Origin: Ananas comosus
Lineage: Eukaryota; Streptophyta; Magnoliopsida; Poales; Bromeliaceae
Assembly: GCF_001540865.1 (NCBI RefSeq)
Contig: NC_033629.1
Span: 3,528,065 to 3,592,064, forward strand
Direction: 5' to 3'
Length of the DNA: 64,000 bases
Both the position numbers and the translations under genes were made by a program. The notes beneath the pieces are model-generated. The model ran no database searches and was not told the DNA's origin. It was given only the letters and a program-made list of their open reading frames with translations. Shown one piece after another: positions 12,901-24,100 of this stretch (the first letter of the stretch is position 1; each line of letters opens with the position of its first letter).

Positions 12901-15559
12901 TATTGCTCAACCTTTCAAGAATAGAAATTTTTTCATTAGGCTTAGTTGTTTTCTTAGAGTAGGGAGTTTTATGTTGGTTACTGTTTTGCACATGCAGGCG
13001 TGTCTGAAGGAAATCCATGCCTCTCTCTTGCGAAAGCATCTGCAGCGTTTGGAGCAGCAACCTGAAGAGGCAGAAGAGCAGGACTTAGTAACAGATAAAG
13101 AAATGGAGGTTAAAGAAGAAGAAGAAGATAAGGTGCATGAGGTGGAAGGTCTGTTTTTTGGATTCCCTCCTCTTAAACATTTCATAGCAATTAACTTCTC
13201 GAGCATTCCTGACATATTAATTGGCATATTTTTATGTATACAGATGCTGGGCCATATTCTCCTGGACCTATTGTTGAGGAGCCAGAGCGTGATCTCGAAG
13301 AGGAGCCTGGCTCCTTCTCACCTGAACTCTTGCATGGCGATGAAGATGAAGCAGCAATCGATCCTGAAGAGGATAAGGCTGAACTGGTATAGCAATCAGT
13401 TCTGTTTTCATTTTGATAACGTACTGTTTTTGCTTTTGTGTTGTTTCCTTTTAGAACTTTGCCCTTCAAGCTGAGTAAGTAACAAACAATGGTAGAACGG
13501 GCTGCAAAATGGGTGGGTTGACCAAGTACCCAAGTCAACTTGATTAGAATCAAAGTTGACACAGTTGCTCAATTTTCAGGCTCAGGGTTTTGGCCACAAT
13601 CAAGCCCATTTTAAATAAGGCCTGTTTAGAAAAGTTAATTTAGCCATCAAGTATAGTCGTGAACTGAGTTCTCCTAATTTTAAGACCAGACTCTACATAG
13701 TCTGAAACGTAACCGGACTCATCACCTCTGATTTACATGAGAAGATTGCATCATTTTCTTTGCTGTCGTTTCATTCTGACATTTACTCTAGCTTCCGTAG
13801 TTTATTTCGGAAAAACTTTCTTTACTTTTTTGCTGTCTCATTAATTCTTTATGAGACTTCTCCTTTGTCATGGCATGGGGGCATGTCATGTATCATGACT
13901 GCTGGTGTACAGATTCTTGGGGCAGTTGGCACACCATGCCTATGCCTTCCTCGTGACAACGTGCGCCCACTACACAGTTCCGATATGCCAGTCAGCTTCG
14001 CAGTCCATGCCGCTCGTGATACTATATTAGTATTCATAATTCCGCACGCAAAAGCAACTACATCATCATGTTTGTAATTGAACAGTAGAAAGTTGAAACC
14101 GAACCCCCCTCGATCAACATGACTAGGGCTTGACTCCGTGATTGTCTTGACGAACCTAAAGGTGTTGATGAGTCTGAACAATTTCTCATAGATCCATACC
14201 TGCCAATGGAATTGTCTTTTACTGTTTCATTGAGTTTATCTATTTTTGAAGACATTTACCTAATGCAAGCTTTCCTCGGATAAGTAATTCTGCCATTTGG
14301 TTTATGTTGTTAGTAATGGCCTCACCTGGACTATCCTTTTTACAGGAGCGAAAACGTGAGGCTGTGGTTACAGAGCACCAAAGAAGAATCCAGGAAGCAA
14401 TGGCAACGAAGAGGAGCGCACCAGATGAGATGGAGTTGAAAGCAATGAAAGCAATGGGAGCCATGGAGGAAGGTGATGCTGTATTTGGTGCTGGCGCTGA
14501 AGTGAACCTTGATTCTCAGGTCCCATATCAGTTTCTCTCTTTGAGTTTCATCTTAGTTTGTTACTTCCTACATTCACATGAACTTAAAAAGTGGAAATGG
14601 TTTGTCGGTATACCAGCAGAAAATTCTCGTTGTTTTTCGATGAATGCACAAATTTAGTCATGAAGTATCACCCGAATTTCAATTAGAGCTTAAATTGTGA
14701 CAATTTAGTCCCCGAAGCTTGACTTTTTATTTCGATATTTTCCTCTAGAGTTTCAATTTTAGAAAAAATTCCTTGAAATTTTAACCCCAATTTTACTTTC
14801 GTCCTCAAAGATGCAAACTTTTAAGCAAGCAAACTCTCACGATATTGCTGATTTCCCGACTTTTTCATGCAGTATATTAGCAAAAATGACTCGCAGAACA
14901 AATTTACGAACTAAATTGTTATAACTGTTGAGTTTTAACCATGAAGATGAAATTGAAATTAAGGTCAAATTTTGAGGACTAAATTTGTAGCTTGCCCTGT
15001 ATCTTTCTGATGTTCAAACTTACATGACATAAATGATGCCTACTCCTCGGCCTTTTGTCTTCATGTAGGTGTACTGGTGGCATGATAAATATCGCCCGAG
15101 AAAGCCGAAGTATTTCAATCGGGTGCATACTGGATACGAGTGGAACAAATACAACCAAACTCACTACGATCACGATAACCCTCCTCCGAAAATTGTCCAA
15201 GGCTACAAGTTCAATATATTTTACCCTGATCTTGTGGACAAGTCGAAAGCGCCCGTGTACACTATAGAAAAGGATGGGAGCAATGGTGAGACATGTCTCA
15301 TCAGATTCCACGCCGGCCCTCCTTATGAGGACATAGTAAGTACTCTATGCAAATTTGCTTTAACTACAATGTGTTAATCGAATGTGAATGCGCAGGGCAC
15401 TTTTTCTTGAACTGTCTAATCATATGTTTTTTTAACCAGGCTTTTCGGATTGTAAACAAGGAATGGGAGTACTCCCACAAGAAGGGTTTCAAATGTACGT
15501 TCGAGCGCGGGATTCTCCATCTCTATTTCAACTTCAAACGGTATCGCTACCGGCGATGA
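6957..15559 (+). CDS. CTN: CACTIN-like splicing factor, 13 exons, 672 aa
   Basis: Joined exons: 6957-7274, 7377-7468, 8450-8546, 9371-9442, 9586-9648, 9729-9869, 10477-10572, 12611-12895, 12998-13148, 13244-13386, 14346-14519, 15069-15335, 15440-15559. Every junction has GT-AG and the frame runs unbroken through 672 codons, the length I recall for plant CACTIN. Residues 1-100 are an Arg/Ser/Glu-rich region ending ITEEQIVEYMAKKAQKK. The middle carries the conserved cactin region (FVWRKKIERDV, VRSEIRLREGRTKPIDVL, GLTVKEMEELQDDIKMHL, YWEAILKRL). The C-terminal cactin domain is almost textbook: WHDKYRPRKPKYFNRVHTG, EWNKYNQTHYDHDNPPPKI, IVQGYKFNIFYPDLVDK, HAGPPYEDIAFRIVNKEWEY and the ending FKRYRYRR. 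Cactin is a nuclear spliceosome-associated protein; in Arabidopsis it is essential for embryogenesis. An acidic insert encoded by exons 9-10 (EEEEEDK, LEEEPGSF) is expected to vary. Intron 7 (2 kb) holds two transposons. Confidence 0.95.
10745..11259. mobile_element. hAT-type MITE in CACTIN intron 7
   Basis: The ends are TAGGGATGGCAATGGGG and, at the right, TTGCCATCCCTA, a clean inverted repeat of the common plant hAT form. Flanking 8-mers GGTAAAAA (10737-10744) and GCTAAAAG (11260-11267) agree at 6 of 8 positions, as expected of an old 8-bp duplication. The subterminal parts are G- or C-rich (CCCCATCCCCGTCG, GTGGGGACCCGGG) and the core is AT-rich. There is no coding capacity. An n lies at 11193. 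Confidence 0.75.
11391..11683 (+). mobile_element. SMART-type miniature LTR retrotransposon (293 bp)
   Basis: Two ~81-bp direct repeats (11391-11471 and 11603-11683) both begin TGTTAAATA and share ACACC(A/G)TTCTCTATCAGC. The left one ends in CA and is followed at once by TGGTATTAGAGC, a close match to the initiator-Met tRNA primer site TGGTATCAGAGC. The right one is preceded by the purine tract GTGAGGGGGAG. Flanking pentamers AGTAT and AGTAC match at 4 of 5. The size, tiny LTRs and lack of coding match the SMART class first described in rice. It is inserted in CACTIN intron 7, in the same orientation as the gene. Confidence 0.85.
12165..12345. repeat. Tandem repeat, about 3 units of 53-54 bp, in CACTIN intron 7
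   Basis: The unit contains TTACCTTTGTAGTCC(T/C)ACAA followed by CYGGTTTATTAAATTTATC. It occurs three times almost unchanged, with a partial fourth copy of TGTTACCTTTGTAGTTC. It is intronic and non-coding; the repeated open frame is an artefact. Confidence 0.85.
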
Positions 15560-16208
15560 CTTCTTGCGGGCAAAGGAGAGGAAATGGATTTGCAGATGGT
15601 ATCGGACGATAACAGTTTATTCCTATTCATTGTTATATATGCAAGATAGTTTTTTTTTTTTTTTTTAAATGTTCCATGGAAGAAGGGAATTTCAGATATT
15701 TATATATTGCAATAACAAGATTGATTACAAAAATTCCAAGAAAGAAACTATGGAGTATCTTAATGGAAGTACACTACTGGAAACCTCATAACAGTCTGTA
15801 GAATACTCATGAGCATCTGCTGTTGTACCAAAGGTATAATAAGATCAAGTGACATTGTTGTAGTATATATTATTTTTGTTGTCTATCTTTTGTTTATTTT
15901 TCTCTTTAACAAAAAAAGCAAGATTCCTATTTGTTAATGGTAGACCTATTTTGTTTCACACTTTGGACTCAAACCTTTTGAATTGGGAATTTGGATTCAA
16001 ATTTTGGGTTCACATTTTTCGATTGAAATTTTGAGCTCAGCTTCTGGCTTTGAACTTAATTTGAGTTTGAAATTAATGCTCAAAATTTTAATTTAAGTTT
16101 GAGATCAAATTTTGAGTTTACATTTTAAATCAATTTTTTTATTTTAATATGAATCTTTATTCAGAATGGGTTTATGCGTGCAATTTGTTTTTGAGCTTAC
16201 TCTTTTTA
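15560..16208. other. 3' flank of CACTIN, AT-rich, no gene seen
   Basis: This holds the 3' UTR and terminator side of CACTIN, with a T-run at 15650-15666. It is followed by imperfect repeats of a TTTGAGTTT/AAATTTTGA type sequence (15960-16150). No protein-coding signal was seen. Confidence 0.5.
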
Positions 16209-16449
16209 GGCTTAGTTTGGTATTAGAGGCCTATTTAACGTTAGATAAAATGTTGTGATAAAAGTATATAAGGACATACTTTTACCTTTTCCGATGGGAC
16301 CGCAGAAAATATATTGTAACTGACTTATCACGATATGCGGAACATAATATTACGTACAGAAACAAATATCATACTTTCTTACCAAACATAACGCAATCTT
16401 TCTGCGGTCTGTTACGTAACGCAATCTTTCTGCAGTCCCAAACGAAGCT
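16209..16449. mobile_element. Tourist/Harbinger-type MITE, 241 bp
   Basis: The element starts GGCTTAGTTTGG and ends CCAAACGAAGCT, an inverted repeat agreeing at 10 of 12 positions. It is flanked by TTA on both sides (16206-16208 and 16450-16452). Size and duplication fit Tourist-like elements. An internal repeat, AACGCAATCTTTCTGC, occurs twice near the right end. Confidence 0.7.
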
Positions 16450-18375
16450 TTAATTAAACTATTATGAGCAATCACTTTCCGCTTTATTGCGGGAAACAAA
16501 CACTTGACCAAACAGTAATTACAATGCAAATTAAATTTATTCGGAAGCAAAACATGTGAGCATATCATATAAATTTTGTTCTGCTTCTAACAAAATTAGC
16601 TCCGTGAATATCAGGAAGCAATGCACCAGTCGATATGCGTAAGAAAAGTTACTTAAATTTAGATTGAAGGAGTTTTATCATGGCACTATCTATCTGAATG
16701 TTAGAATAAGATATTCAATAATAACTTATTCTGTATAAAGATTCTTTTATCTGATTGGTATTTAGGATTTTGATTTTTATTTTTTTGAAAGATTTTGGTG
16801 TTCATGATTACGGAGGATAACATATTTCAATCTCGTTGGAAGAAAAATGGCTAGAAGGCGAAGGACTTGTGTATGGTTTTCAAACAAGGGCTTTTTTTTA
16901 TGGTGTTCAAACAGAAAATCCATGCATGATACATATACTGAATAAGATGTTTATGCATTTAAACAAGATCTACTTGCAAGTAGATATCCTTGAATTTTTG
17001 CTTGGACTTGCACAAGATATCTCCTCAACATTATTGTTGTTAGCTATTATGAGTAACACTTTGGTAAATGAAACTCTTTTCCCTTTTAAATCTATTGAAC
17101 TGCTTCTTGTGATGGTCACAAGTTTTCACACACATGGACACATGTAGATATTTATGTATACACTTCAAAACTCTTAAATACAAGAGAGTGGAGGCATATA
17201 TGTAGGTTAAATGAATAAAATTCAAAACAATATAGAGGCACCTTAATCAAAGATATTTTGGGTCATTGTGTTTTGGGTAATAGGTTTCAAGTTAAAAATA
17301 GCACTACTGCATTGATTATTTTGCTTTATTTTTCTATTTAAATGCATCTTGGTGGGGTTTTCACCTTTATTCATCTATTTCTTCTTTTCCTCTCTGGTTT
17401 GTGGGTAAGCATGAAACTGGATTTAGATTGCTCAGCTTTAAAAGGAAAAAGAAGAAAAAGTTGCACCAGTGAACTACTCAACCAATGTAGTATTTATAAG
17501 GGTCCAACTTTGGTCACATGGTTTCGGTTAAGTTTAATAAATGTGATTTTTAATGGAATTACTATACTGATTATAAATCAATTAAGCTAAATGCTCGCTT
17601 ATACGCCACAAAAGGTATGTGCATCTTATAGATGGGGACTTCACCACTCACCCTAAGATGAGTGGAGTGTAAGATGCACACTCTTTTTAAGGATATGTGG
17701 ATAACATTACTCAATCATTCTGTAGTATAATGCATTTTTACCTTACCACCTCGTGGATCAAAAAGTTACACTTTGTTCCCATGTAAGTTAATTTCTATTT
17801 CACTAAAAAAAAATTTATGTCAAATAGTATAGCAAAGGAAAAAAAAAAAATGAAATACCACCAAATGGCAAAGTAAAAAACACATTAAACCACAGAATAT
17901 ATATAAGTTTTATTTTTTGAACCACAGGGGACAGAATGCAAGTTTTTGAACTATGGGGGGCAAAGTGAAGAAATACTGATCCGGGGGGGGTGCAATTTGT
18001 AATTTACCCATATAACAAGTCCACACCTAAAAATTGATCAATAAGAGGATTTCTTAGATCCTAGGGTGTGGTGCAAAGTGCCCCTAAAAAAGTGAATGGA
18101 AATTTACTAAAGAAGATCAGAGTGGCAAAATTGACCTTTCACCTTTTAAGGAATCCTGCTATCCTAGGTTAAAGAAAGAGTTCAGTCAGGTACCTGTTTG
18201 TTTCTTGCTTCAGTCAAGAATTCATTCCAGCTATTTCCAGAAGTTTCTCTGGTGTCTGCCATCAGAAGTGCTTTTGCTATTTCCAGCTCAGACAGAGAAG
18301 CACTGCTGCATGTGCCACCTTCTGCTTTAATATCCACACTCCCTTTTTTTATGCCTTGATGGCTGCCCCTTCCAT
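16450..18375. other. AT-rich intergenic DNA, no gene seen
   Basis: There is no open frame with family resemblance. A short inverted pair lies near 17610-17680: GTGCATCTTATAGATGGGG...CTCACCCTAAGATGAG and GTAAGATGCACAC. Sequence around 17740-18010, with phrases such as AACCACAGGGG and TGGGGGGCAAAGTG, resembles the degenerate MULE-type MITEs seen elsewhere here, but I could not define its ends. Confidence 0.4.
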
Positions 18376-18376
18376 A

Positions 18377-18434
<58 letters not shown>

Positions 18435-18775
18435 NGCTCCGTGCTTCCGATAGTATAGTAGCCTCACTCTATATATATATATATATAGGCTGGAATACTA
18501 TCAATAACACTAAGCTATTGGTGCTATTCGTTTTTTAGCCCTTAGATTGAGAAATGTACGGTTAGGATGATGTGGGCCCCCTAGCGTTGATTGGGTGGTT
18601 GGTTGAATAATATAATCTAACGGGTAAAAATAATTAAAGAGTTAAATCTAACGGTAGAAAACTCGATAGCACCAAGTTCTTAGTGCTATCAATAGTATTC
18701 CAGCCAGACTCTATATATATATATATATATATAGTATTCCAGCTTAGTTCTATATATATATATATATATATATAT
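18376..18775. repeat. (TA)n microsatellites flanking a short MITE
   Basis: Long AT/TA runs lie at 18376-18434, 18466-18486, 18713-18732 and 18750-18775. An unresolved base at 18435 sits at the end of the longest run, so its length is uncertain. The runs border the MITE at 18487-18712 on both sides. Confidence 0.9.
18487..18712. mobile_element. Short MITE of the (TA)n-flanked family, copy 1
   Basis: The element begins GGCTGGAATACTATCAATAA and ends CTATCAATAGTATTCCAGCC, a near-perfect inverted repeat. Inside is a conserved core (GGTTAGGATGATGTGGGCCC and a TCTAACGG(G/T) segment). The same core recurs at 29641-29852, 30006-30232, 42455-42675 and 43718-43925. It is non-coding. Confidence 0.8.
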
Positions 18776-19464
18776 ACAATCAAATGTTTCAACCTTATTT
18801 GTAATATCAATTTTCTCAAATTTTGCTTTTACACTTTTTTTTTTTTTTGGCTACTTGTGTGATGCTTCGCTTTCGAGGACGACTAGTCCTAAAACTACTT
18901 TAGCTCTTACAAACTTAACCTTCTTAATCGCTTGGACTAACCGTTGCTCAAAATGCTATAACCGAGTTAAAAGATTTAGTCTTATAATTTCATATTCCAC
19001 TGTTTACAAAAATCCTACTTCGAACGAAAGTATGTGCGCGTGTGATTTACAGACATTTTTTAAAAAATGAATTTACTTTTATCCTAATTCAGATATGTTA
19101 TCTTAGTCATTATATGTTTTCAGTCAATTTTTTCAATATTATTATAAAAATTCTCCTCTTTGACTATGTTGGATTCATTCCGCATGCTAACTTAATACGG
19201 ATACTAGTCCCACTATAGTTGGAACATTTGAATTTTTTTATTTTTTGCTTACATGGTTAAATATTTAGGTGGTAACATAATTTAACAGAAATTGAGGCTG
19301 ATTGGTGCATTGAAGTAAGAATTAAAAATTCATACAAAAAAAAAAACATACAGAGTAATTTGGATTTAGAAATATTATAAAGTTATCACTATTTTCACCT
19401 GATCCTTTTATCAACTTCTCTTTTGAGCTTAGATCAACTTTTCTACTGCTAGTGCCAGTTTTCA

Positions 19465-19890
19465 TCCAGCTGCTTCTGATGCTGTAGGTGCATAAAGAAA
19501 AGCAAAAGAAAACTCCTTGTCAGGTCCCAACAATTACAGGATTTCACCTTTTTTTCTTTTTTTTTTGACTTTTAATGTGGTATCTTCTTTTTTCGGTTTC
19601 ATTATTTTTTTTTTCTACCTGCTTCTGATGCTGGAGAGGCATAAGAAAAAGCAAAAGGAAACTTCTTATCAGGCCCCAACAAGTACAGGATTTCACCTTC
19701 TTTCACTTTTAATGTGAATATATCTTCTTTTTTTTCAGTTTCATTATTCCCCCAATATTTGGCTTTTCCTGTAGAAGCATAAGCATAAGCAAAGCAAAAG
19801 GAAACTTCTTATCCGGTCCCAATATGTACGGGATTTCACCTTTTCCCTCTTAATGATATCTCCCTTTTTTTTTCTTTTTTTTTTTTTTCA
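19465..19890. repeat. Three-copy degenerate tandem repeat, period about 150 bp
   Basis: Each unit has a GCATAA(A/G)-type start, then AAGCAAAAGRAAACT, TTMTCAGGYCCCAACA and TACAGGATTTCACC, followed by a T-rich tail and TTTCATTA. The copies start near 19468, 19618 and 19770. No coding capacity was seen. Confidence 0.75.
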
Positions 19891-20483
19891 ATTTCATTAC
19901 TTCTCCAATATTGGTTTTCTACATATTCACTATTTATTGTCAGCATTCCACAAAATAGATGAACCTAGGGCACCTCACCATGCATTAAAAGGAAAAAATT
20001 AAAAACGAAATAAATAAAGGCACTCGATTATCACCAAAAGTATCACCCTCCTATTAAATACACCGAAAGAAACCACACAAATTGCTCCGAGAAGATATAA
20101 ACATATACAGCAAGCAGCTTTGGGACAAAAAATGCTTAGAATTTTTCTGTGGCAATTTAATTGTCCAAACAAAACCTCCAAAGTACATAAATTTCAAGAG
20201 AAATCATCTTTAGTTACACAAAGGTAACACCCGTATCCAGCTAACGCCTCTACGAAGTATAGCTGTGCCAAGAAATCAGGCACCGCCGAATATGAACACC
20301 ACAAGAGTTTCAAGCAAAGTCACAGCACACCTACTGCAGTTAGTAATGTAGTTCCAGGAGACGACCCCGTATCGACAAAACTTGACCAAGACACCAGCAA
20401 GTTTAAAACAAAAAAAAGACTCATATATGTATATATGTTTAATCAAAAGGACCGACCGACCAATAACGCGCGAAAAAGGGCCT

Positions 20484-21052
20484 TCAGCAATAAAACATCA
20501 CATCCTTTACGTTGTCTTTGATCTTTGGAAGTTGTCTCACTCCGGCCGGCCTTTCCCGACTCCGGCTTCCACCTGCAGAAGTCGACCCTCCATCCGAACT
20601 GCCCCCCTCCATATAATATCGGGCGCGGAATGCGGCCAGATGTGCGTAGTATGCCGGAGGAACTATGCAAAGAAGAAAGAGGACAAGTGGTAAGAATAAC
20701 TTGTCTTTGTATGAAACTACGGGACTTACAGAAGGGACATAGTTCACATACCAACCGACACGGAGCGCGTGCACCGGGCATAGCTGCAGTTAACAACCAA
20801 GAAAAGATAGATAGATAGATAAAACAAGTCAAGAGAGGAAGCAAAAAGAAAAGGTTTGACAGCTAAATGACGTTCGCAGATTAAAAAGATTTCAAAAATA
20901 AAATTTACGTGTAGCAAAGTTTGTTAGTTAGCATCTGCAGTCCGTCAGCCGTGAAGCGGTTTTCGTCAAAGAGAACATGGTAGTGAGTAGGCCTGCTTGT
21001 CCCCTGCAATGGAGGAAGAAGGAAAACAAAATAACTTGCTACAATTGAATGA

Positions 21053-21084
<32 letters not shown>

Positions 21085-21085
21085 T

Positions 21086-21142
<57 letters not shown>

Positions 21143-24100
21143 ATATATATAAGGGTTGTCACCGTCTGAAAGAGGTTCAGCAAACAAGCTTTACCTGTAT
21201 ACCAGCATGACTACAGAGGTAGAAGTCGAACTCGGTTGGATGGCAAATTTGTGTGTCTACTACTGTGCCTGAAGGGAGAGACAATTACTTTTCATCATAC
21301 GTTTATACACAGAAAATTCAAACATAACTTGCTTCTTTGAGACGTTTGCTAAGTATCAAAAATGGCACCCAAAATAACCTACCAGGCAAGATGTTCCCAC
21401 TCCTGTCAGTTATTTCTCTTCTCCCATGAACTTCAGGAAAGAGGCGAGTGTGGTGCCTCTTCTGAACAACCACAAAAGTGATAGGAGGAAGGTACCCCTC
21501 TTGTAGTGAAGCACAAGCCTACCAATTTTTTTAATATATATATATATAAAAGAAAAACCAAGACACACAGATTTCAGAGGCTTCAATTACAATATGCCTA
21601 ATCAACTACCAGCCGAAATTTCTAATACAAATATCTAAAACACAGGTTCCGTCCAAGCAAGAGAGTACTACCTTACGAATAGCATCAACTTCCCTTAGCA
21701 GGACTTCGCCAAACTGCCCTTCGCTAACACCATCCCTTCACACGAAACAACAAGTCAACGAAGATCTACGATTAGTATAGATAGAAACACAACCTTAAAG
21801 GCTTTTGCACTATCATACGCCTGAATAACCTGTAAAAGATGATTCTGTCAGGCTTGCGATTCGTTGCTTTATGGAAGGCAATCAAGAGCTCCCTGCAAAA
21901 CAGAGATTGTTTGCCTTAAAAATCACTCATCATAGGTACAAATTTAATTGAAAAAGAACTGACCTAATCATTCCACCAGGCTGAGTACCCCTGTCCGGTA
22001 CTTGGTGAAGCGAGTACAGATCTTGAATTGTCTCCTGCCTATGTTCTTGGGCACAGACTAAGCCTCTGTACTTGGTGACCTCCGGCCAATCCATTGAGGC
22101 GACCACCTGTATTAGTTCCAGTTCCAACAAAATTACACAAGGAGTGCTAAACGATTTACAAAAGACCTAGTAATACTTGTGACCCGGCGTAGCACTACAA
22201 TAAAGAAGAAGAGTTTGGAATTCATCAAGAAATAATCAAATTTGATGTATTATATAATCTATGAAAGCTGGATAGACTGCAACAAACTGAAAGGGACCAT
22301 AATAATAAAGATGAAGTACAAGGTATAAGATTAAGAAGGAAGTTAAGCAAAAGAAGAATCGTACCGCAGCGATTGAGGCTGAAGAATCCTCTCCCGGTGG
22401 TGGATGAGTGACATCAGCGCCGAAGATTATTGTCGGCCTGTCAGTTATATAAGGAAGCCTACTGCGAAGTGCATCTTCAAGCACTGTGTTTCGACCTCCA
22501 ACCTGTCTTAGGACATACAAGCATATAGTCATAAATCAGATTAGATGAACAAAGCAATATAACGGATATATATCTACAGACCTTCACATTGATTTTCAAA
22601 GCAACATTTTCGAGATACTGCTTGTTATTCCCCCTGAAAGCATTCCTTGGTAAGCAGCATTGCGACACGATTCCAAGCTCAGTTTCACACACGCGCTTAA
22701 TTACTCCTATAAGCAATGCAATAGAAGTATACACAAGAGTTGATTAATTAACACTCCTAAATATATGGAAAAGAAAGGGATGGAAAAATCAAAAGAACAC
22801 AGAGTAGCACTTGCCATAATAGCCACTAGTTTCAGGTAAAATAACTATAAGCAGCTGAAGACGCCCCATAGACTTCTTCTGAACATCTGCTAAAGCAGCT
22901 TCTAATCTATTGGGGTTAGCAAACTGAATTTCGACAGACGGCCTGGGATTGACTTGCTTCAAAAGTACAAAAGTGTCTAGTTAGCCATGCTTATAATGCA
23001 GTCAGCGAAGTTAAATGATTGATAACAGTGAAGAAGCTAATACCATCCCGATATTGTTACACATGCCAACCAGATCACCGCAAAATCTATGCACATCACC
23101 CGGCGGCACACGTGATAAGTTCAAGCACGTCCAGCTTTGGATAGTTCCACCATTAACCATTTTCTGAAAATCCACCAAACCAAAATATCCTAATTATATA
23201 TTAGACTATGGCTATATTGTTATAGCATGAAAATGAACAAGTACCAAAATGGAATAATTCATGGAAATATTAATTGACAAAGCAAAAGTCTAACAATTGT
23301 CTACACCTTGCAAAAATAGTTCACAAATAAAATATATTATATACTGCTCTCTGAGCATTATTCATTTGATCCACATGTGTCGGCACCTTGCTCAATGTTA
23401 CAATCGAGAACATCAGTGATATAGTCGGCACCAGCATGTCCAAGCAGATGAGTACGTTTTTAACAACGGCACAAATATTAAGGCAGGAAAATAACTTGAC
23501 TATGCAATAGACGATAGCATTAAAAATTTCTCAACTTAAAATATTGGAATGTCTATAATACTTTCAAACTCATCAGAACCACTAAAACGTCGCAAAAAGT
23601 AAATTAACACCAAGAAAGGCACTGTTTATAACACATGAATAACACACAGGACTAATCAGTCACGCAAAGAGAGCATCACCTTATTAATCATGTTCCACTG
23701 GCCAACAGCAGGATTGCAAGACCTCTCTCTGCCAGACTCATGGTATTTAAGCTGAAATATTTGGCAAGCCAATTCCAAGTTAAACTACAGATATAAAAAG
23801 AAGGAAAGGTAAATAGTTTCAAAAGTAGCATAATAACTGTCGGCGGTGGCAGCACGCGAGCATCCACAGATACAAGCTGATCCGCAATCGTCATTCCAAA
23901 CTCTTTCGCGTATTTATCATTCTTATAATCATTAAAAGCAGCCATCTGCATAAGAATATGTAAAGAAGTTTTTTAGGACCATGATGCACAATGGTGGAAC
24001 ATTAGTCGGTATGAAAATAAAAATCATTTGATAAAAGATGGCGTCAAGAATAAATTACAAACTATTCAAAATTTAGTAAATAAATAAATCACAGCAAAAG

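Noticed and set aside
18376..18560. Ile/Tyr repeat open frames across TA runs
   Set aside because: They are translation of (TA)n microsatellites. The same applies near 18700, 21100, 44200 and 63580.
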